Part shown: piece by piece, positions 58,891-64,000 of the stretch
Numbering within the stretch: position 1 is the stretch's first letter
Layout of the letters: every line of letters starts with the position of its first letter
Assembly: GCA_021234155.1 (NCBI GenBank)
Contig: JAJEKV010000021.1
Coordinates: 10,221,523 to 10,285,522 of the forward strand
DNA length: 64,000 nt
From: Isoetes taiwanensis
Taxonomy: Eukaryota; Streptophyta; Lycopodiopsida; Isoetales; Isoetaceae
Direction: 5' to 3'
Program-made: the position numbers and the translations under genes
The notes under the pieces: model-generated
What the model was told of the DNA's origin: nothing
Databases searched by the model: none
What the model saw: the letters and a program-made list of their open reading frames with translations, nothing else

Positions 58891-59640
58891 CTTAAGAGAT
58901 CAGAGCATTGTTAATCACCGGTGGCAGGATGTCGTGCGATAAAATCTCGGCCTTTGGATGCAATCAGATGATCTCCATCGTCCAAATTAGGGTTTGATCC
59001 ATGACATACGCTATAACTTTATAATATAAGATATATATATATCAAAACATATATAATGTAGTTTATGATTTTTCATTGTTTTTGTTCCACATGAATTTTT
59101 CCGCGCCGCAATCTATCTCAATATTTTGTTGCCACGTTTTTCTTAAAACCTCTGATGTTGTAACATGTCGCTACCTCCTATGTCGGATCAAGCATGCCGG
59201 ATCAAGCTGTCCAGATCCGGATCAAGCTGTCCACCGCCAACAACAAACATGGTCGGATCTGTGGAATCCGTGAGCAGCGACGAACATCGACCAGCTCTTA
59301 TATCCGGCTGAAAACATTTCAGCAGAAAGCACTGTATGCCATGTGAACGGACTGCTGATCAAAAGAGTCAGCCCTGATACAGCAAGGTTGATTCAGCCCC
59401 GAAAAAAATGTTGCATGTGAACCCTACATTACTGAGCCCAAGCTTTCCTTTCTTATCTGTAGAAAACAAGCTCTGTTTCGAGTCCAAGATCGCATTTCCA
59501 CATGTACTCTGTTTTCTGCATTCTGATACTAAACTAAAGCCCTTTTCCTTTATCCCATTGCCCATGTGCCCAAATCATCTGGCTCCATATCTGTTCTAGC
59601 CTTAGAATTCGAATTTCGGCCAGCCTCTAGCTCTTACTTC
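58891..59640. other. low-copy DNA, no gene supported
   Basis: AT-rich around 59015-59075 (short ATATAT run), then mixed composition. Three near-copies of GGATCAAGC lie at 59186-59226. Open frames up to 65 codons have no recognisable product. Confidence 0.4.
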
Positions 59641-59670
59641 CGCTGTCGAATTGCCTATCTTCCATCCCCA

Positions 59671-59697
59671 AAACCCTATCCACTTCTGTTAGGGTTT
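59671..59697. promoter_or_regulatory. pair of telo-box motifs
   Basis: AAACCCTA (59671-59678) and TTAGGGTTT (59689-59697) face each other. Telo boxes are common just upstream of or within the 5' leaders of plant genes for translation and growth, so a transcription start near here is plausible for the spliced frame downstream. Confidence 0.45.
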
Positions 59698-60029
59698 TGC
59701 CATAGCCGCTGTTGTTGCTCCTCTCGTGCTGGTCGAGTTGTGGTTGTGGGCAGGATGCAAAAGCAGCAGCCATGGCGGCCTGCTGAACGGCCTTGGCAGA
59801 CCTAAGCGCAGGGAGTGGCGAAGAAGAAGCAGATTTGGCAAAGGGAGGCGACATCGTGAGTCCTGGCTGCCATTTCCGGTGTTGGAAAGGAGCCCAACCA
59901 GATTCGCCTCTTCTTCGTGGGCTCTCTGATCTCTGATACCCACTTCCCCCACCTCCTTTTTCTCACGCCCCTGTAAACCCTTTCTTCTTCAGCCTTTCCC
60001 TCTGCCTCTTCGATCCTTCAAAAAACATC

Positions 60030-60213
60030 ATGGGCATTGTCCGCATCAGCAAAGTATATCAAAGCTCCGGCTTTAAAAACTATAACAAAGCCATGAGGTA
60101 AGCAGGATATCACAAAGTTTTCCTTGGATGGGGAAATCCTTCAGAGAAATATGTGTTGGAGCTAAACTGTGATAGTTTTTTCTTGCAGATCATTGGACCT
60201 TTGTCGATGCTAA
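60030..60213 (+). CDS. possible short spliced ORF (30 codons)
   Basis: ATG at 60030 opens a frame beginning MGIVRISKVYQSSGF. It reaches AG|GTAAGC, a good splice donor at 60098. A TTTTTTCTTGCAG acceptor ends at 60188, giving a 91-bp intron. In the joined frame seven further codons follow before TAA at 60211-60213. Another donor-like GTATGT lies at 60221. The gene may be a short peptide, a leader exon of a longer transcript, or a non-coding RNA. I recognise no family. The upstream 59.6-60.0 kb is CT/GC-rich with telo boxes. Confidence 0.25.
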
Positions 60214-60782
60214 ATCTACGGTATGTTCATAATGTATGTTTACAAAGTCCATCATTTAGCATTAACAGAGCGTGGCGGGAATAGGGATGTTTGGCATGTC
60301 CATCTCCAGCATATGATTTCACACGCAAGGAGCCATACAAAAGCTTGCTTAATACAGTCATGCCAGGGTGATTATGCAAAGGAATGGTTGCTGTTGCTGG
60401 AAGGCAGAATATTCCCATCTACAAGACAAAGACAACTATTGAACCTACTAATAAGTATAATGAAGGCTAAAAATTACTTACAGAAACAGTGTTGCATTCG
60501 TGCAAATGAAGATAAGAAATTACGGGGCAGCTGTTGAAGACAATTTCTTTGCCAACATTCCATGTCATCTACAATTTCTTCCATTCGGCATGTGTTCCTG
60601 CAAGACTTTGTGTGCTATATAGCTTCAGATTGTTGGTTTCATGAAGGCCAACATCACTGCCCTTTATAGTATCTGCAACACAAGTAAAAGGAGCTAAGAC
60701 ACAGCGATTGCCACATAATCTATCACAACAACTTTAATTCATAACATATCACATTCTAAAAAGTCCTGCAGAACCTTATGAG

Positions 60783-60882
60783 GAGGTTAACAATGCCCTC
60801 AAGATGGTTATGTGCAAAAAACCACGACGCAGAAGGACAAGCGTGTTATGCACATAACCATCAGAAGGGCATTGTTAACCTT
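60783..60882 (+). ncRNA. miRNA-precursor-like hairpin
   Basis: Two 34-nt arms, 60783-60816 and 60849-60882, are reverse complements with about four mismatches, three of them clustered in the middle. They are joined by a 32-nt loop. GGTTAACAATGCCCT and GATGGTTATGTGCA form the two paired blocks. Arm length, loop and the limited internal mismatch fit a plant microRNA precursor or a small inverted-repeat element. No known miRNA family is recognised. The minus strand could fold as well. Confidence 0.45.
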
Positions 60883-61302
60883 CTTAAATCAAGGATGAAG
60901 AAGATTATAACCAATCCCAGCCACCCATCCCAAGATTCAAATGCGAAATTTGTGGTGTGATTATCGATATAGTCCGCAGTGGGTTATCAAGAATGCTTTT
61001 CCCGTTCTTTAGCATAAAACAATATCGTTGCCGCAAAATGAGACATTTTGGTAAATCAATAAAATATAATCCAATATGTAGCATTATAACAGGGGTTTTT
61101 TTTTGTGATTTTATACGCTTTTTGACATGGTTTTCATATGATTTCATGGGCGTATTCACGTGGACGTACTAAACGGTATTTCTAGAGTGCACCAATTTGT
61201 TAGCCATTGATTTTTAAGAAGAGGGAAAATCGTGTGGTTATGGGGGCTTTTATTGTTTGCATGTTTTTTTAGTTTAGGTTTCAAAAATTAGGTTAATATT
61301 AG

Positions 61303-61323
61303 AAAAAAAAAAAAAAAAAAAAA
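61303..61323 (+). repeat. poly(A) run of 21
   Basis: An uninterrupted A21 run. It could be the tail of a retroposed sequence, but no target-site duplication was identified. Confidence 0.6.
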
Positions 61324-61665
61324 CCAAGGGGGACATGCAACGATCGCGCATTGGAACTCTAGGTTTTCAGGAGCCCCATCGGACCATAGCTATTCTCGGC
61401 AGAGGATTGGGCGTTCCAGCCTTATCCGACTGTTTTTCTTTTATTAACATACCCTGCTTCGCACTAATCATGCCGTAATGGGTTCGTAATTGGGAAGGAC
61501 AAGGGGCATATGAACATCGATACTCAATGGCTCAGGTTTTATTTCTATGCATCTATTTTGTCGTTGCCGTAGTTGATCATATGGGGTTTCGATTCGGGGT
61601 TTTCGGATAAAGATTACGTGGATCGGATCCTTTGAGGACCATGAGAGTTATTTGGCAAGCCCTAG

Positions 61666-61869
61666 GATCCAAATAACAGACTCTTCAAGCTTAAGCAAAG
61701 AAATTTCGGCGCTCCATCGCCTAATTCAGATGCCGGACATATTCAGGAGGCCAAAGTTGAGGAAGCAGCGATTACCTCTGCCGATTTTTCTGAGCATAGA
61801 TCTCAAGAAAAGGAACAGAACATAGACATTACCACTGTTGATTTGCAAAAAAGGCTGAGCTTGGTTTAG
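61666..61869 (+). pseudogene. open frame of 67 codons without ATG, possible last exon or relic
   Basis: An open frame follows CCCTAG and runs to TAG at 61867-61869. Its translation is hydrophilic, with acidic and glutamine-rich stretches (for example AKVEEAAITSADFSEH), unlike a chance frame in AT-rich DNA. The preceding CTAG could be a poor splice acceptor. No family recognised, and no upstream exon was found. Confidence 0.25.
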
Positions 61870-61889
61870 AGCATCATATTCTTATTAAG

Positions 61890-62490
61890 ATTTGAAAGCT
61901 GGACATGTTTCTGTGTACTCGCAATGATGCTGCATATCTTTTCCCTCTTTCTCGAATTGACGCAGCCTCGTTTCCTAACATGAGCAATAAAAAATGGCAG
62001 TGTTGGCACTTCTAGCTATTGCAACAGGTAATACCATGGGGTTTCAAGCTTGTCATTTATGTATAAGAAAGATGGCAGGCTTACAGAAATGGTTGAGTTA
62101 GTCGTTAGAAGGAGCAATGATGTTTCAGATCTTGCTGGCTTTTTTATTTGCTGAAATGGCAGTGTTAGTTATTGCAACAGTTAATACCATGGGGTTTCAA
62201 GCTTCTCATTTATGTATAAGAAAGATGCAGGCCCATCATATCTTATTTCATGTTGTACCGATTTTTGGTTAAGCATGGTTTGCAGCATCAGCATCAGATA
62301 TGTATCAAAATTTGGAAGCTTGCATATTTCATGTATACTAGGAATGATATCTGCAGATCTGGTTCCTTCCTTTTAGAATTCAGGCAGCCTAGTTCTCGAA
62401 CATGAGAAATGGAAATTGTTGGTACTTCTAGCTATTGCAACAGTAACAACGTAACAACAGGTAACAGTGTAGGCTTACAGAAATGCCCAA
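61890..62490. repeat. local duplications
   Basis: A segment of about 85 bp (61992-62080) containing ATTGCAACAGGTAATACCAT is repeated at 62154-62232. A larger, more diverged direct copy of 61890-62028 lies at about 62310-62448 (shared GCTTGCATAT-like and GAACATGAG...CTATTGCAACAG blocks). They suggest an old tandem duplication. Confidence 0.6.
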
Positions 62491-62499
62491 GTTAGGTTT

Positions 62500-63530
62500 C
62501 TCATGCCCTTACAATCAACTATGATGTATGCAAATCTTGTTCGACGATAACAAATGTGCATCAATGTATCTTTGCCTCTGTAGGAAGCAGAAGTGATTAG
62601 CACATTATAAAAAATAACTTAATGCAGTGTCGCATCAATGACTACTATTACTAGTATTATGCCAAATTCATAGCTTGGAATAAGCGTGTATTCTCTTTGA
62701 TAAATCTTGGGCTTTGAGTATTTTACAGTACTTTGGAATTTGAATATGGCTTTCTCACTATGAACATGATTTTTCATTTTATTTTGATTTTTAGTTTTTT
62801 GTTTACCTCAGAGTTTATCTATGTTTGCTTTTTTTGGAGCTCGAAGGGCCCAAAACTTTTTCTAATGTAACAACCAACATAACTATTATTAACATTAATT
62901 AACACAAACCATTACATTAAACATGTTTAAAATTAAATTCCCCCTTAAACCCCCTTTTGTTTGGGTGCATATTCACACGGGGGTGACTCCGGGCAGCGAG
63001 AGCTGTTGGATAGGCATATTCACCCCTTATTCCTAAATCTACACCGTACACAAAGTTCCTCGTTTGTGGGATATGGATGTATAGAATTTGTTATACTGTA
63101 TAACAAGATTTGCAAAATACTATAAGATTTCAGACGATATACTATATGGTGTTGATTTCGTACGTGCAAAACATAATTAGGAAACTCTTAGAAATTTATC
63201 AAGATCACATGGTCATGCATAAAATTAAATAAAATTAAAAGGGACCAATTCTAAGTAAGAAACTACTAGATGGTGAACTTTAAGTAGTTATTAGGAAGAA
63301 TCATACTTTAGGAATGCAAACATACACAATCAACAATCATCGTTAAACATCAATATAACTTCTATACTTTATTTTTGACATTAGGTACAACTATTCCTGC
63401 AAGAAATGGATGACGCACAGGAGAAATGTTAAAAGGATCAATAACACATTTATGCAAGTTAGAGAAAATTCTAAAAACTCAAAGGAACTTGGGGACGTAC
63501 CTTCGACTCTGGCCTTCTTTATAATAATTT
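62500..63530. other. AT-rich low-copy DNA, nothing assignable
   Basis: No coding frame, repeat or RNA gene is seen in this stretch. Confidence 0.4.
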
Positions 63531-63532
63531 AG

Positions 63533-63692
63533 AAAAGAGAAATGTTCGCGGCGGCCTTGGCCGCCGCGATAAATTTCTTGTATATATAAGTCAGATATAG
63601 GAGATGATTATAATAAATAGGAAAATTGATTCGCTTCTCTAGATGTAGGGTGTGGAAAAGAGAAATGTTCGCGGCGCCAAACTTCTTGTAGT
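63533..63692. repeat. GC palindrome within a diverged direct repeat
   Basis: CGCGGCGGCC-TT-GGCCGCCGCG (63547-63568) is a 10-bp perfect inverted repeat. GAAAAGAGAAATGTTCGCGG precedes it and recurs at 63655-63674, followed in both places by a CTTCTTGTA-like tail. The pair may be ends of a small transposable element. Confidence 0.5.
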
Positions 63693-63795
63693 TAGTAAAA
63701 ATACATGTGCCATTTTCTATATTAATAAAATCAAAATATCTTACCTTCAAAAAAAAGGGGGGCAACCGACCAAAAAGAGCATGTTTAAAACTACT

Positions 63796-64000
63796 TCCCT
63801 TATCCATACTATTTCTTTATCTTCCATTTTAGTCCTGTAGACTTTTATTTTCTTAGAAAACTTCCTATAGACTTTTATTTTCTTAAAAAACTGCTTCTGG
63901 AGTTTGTTCAAAGCTTGTACAATAGATGTAGAACATTGACAACTATGAGATTTGTATACGTGTCCTTTCGGATATTAACTTTATACCAATCCATGACATT
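63796..64000 (-). repeat. tRNA-Leu satellite, block 5 edge (minus orientation)
   Basis: Reverse-oriented spacer resembling the A/B monomer (CTTCCATTTTAGTCCTGTAGAC), with a 30-bp tandem duplication at about 63834-63893, followed by a tRNA relic. The satellite therefore continues beyond the window. Confidence 0.65.
63937..64000 (-). pseudogene. decayed tRNA-Leu at the window edge
   Basis: The 3' end TGACAACTATGAGATTTG and the CCTTTCGGAT variable arm are recognisable in reverse. The anticodon arm and 5' half have decayed. Confidence 0.5.

Noticed and set aside
58036-58914. 292-codon F/P/L/S-rich open frame and overlapping frames
   Set aside because: The sequence is almost pure C/T, so stop codons are rare in several frames at once.

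Overview
The window looks like a nuclear plant genome segment, probably from a flowering plant. The evidence is a nuclear-type tRNA-Leu(UAG) with plant-style upstream CAA motifs, a complete plant TRIM retrotransposon, LTR fragments primed by initiator tRNA-Met, and a telo-box pair in front of a possible spliced transcript. I cannot name the species. Almost nothing in the window is convincing protein-coding sequence.

The dominant content, about 50 of 64 kb, is a satellite in which a tRNA-Leu(UAG) gene is amplified with about 230-350 bp of spacer. It lies in five blocks of alternating orientation: block 1 (-) 2006-4295, block 2 (+) 9588-53268, block 3 (-) 53627-55090, block 4 (+) 55927-58040, and the edge of block 5 (-) from about 63796 past the window end. 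In the well-preserved part of block 2 (29.4-49.6 kb) there are five monomer classes. A, B, C and C' carry an 80-nt tRNA gene. D carries a tRNA truncated after the variable arm. They are arranged as a 4-mer A-B-C-D (about 1.3-1.45 kb) alternating mostly with a 3-mer A-C'-D (about 1.1-1.2 kb), giving a super-unit of about 2.5 kb. About 40 tRNA copies there look structurally sound, with A box, B box, T-arm, acceptor stem and a UAG anticodon. The left part of block 2 (9.6-29.4 kb) is the same array but full of short indels and recurrent substitutions, either real decay or systematic sequencing error. Two stretches (31.6-33.3 and 49.6-52.6 kb) are scrambled mosaics of the monomers.

Between and around the blocks: 1-2005 is GC-rich DNA with no gene I can support; 4408-4780 and 58041-58890 are pyrimidine-rich tracts, with a purine-rich one at 25088-25240; 4781-9587 holds non-coding DNA and a gypsy-like LTR with a primer-binding site on the minus strand; 53269-53626 is a minus-strand LTR-retrotransposon fragment exactly at a strand switch of the array; 55091-55926 is a unique island between blocks 3 and 4; 56718-57167 is a TRIM inserted in a monomer; 58.9-63.8 kb is low-copy DNA with a promoter-like region and short spliced ORF, a miRNA-precursor-like hairpin, a local duplication, a 67-codon open frame without ATG, and a GC palindrome.

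Functionally the window is a tRNA-Leu(UAG) gene factory or graveyard. Every class A/B/C/C' monomer carries internal Pol III promoter boxes, but only classes A and B keep a proximal T4 terminator. Whether any copy is transcribed cannot be seen from sequence.
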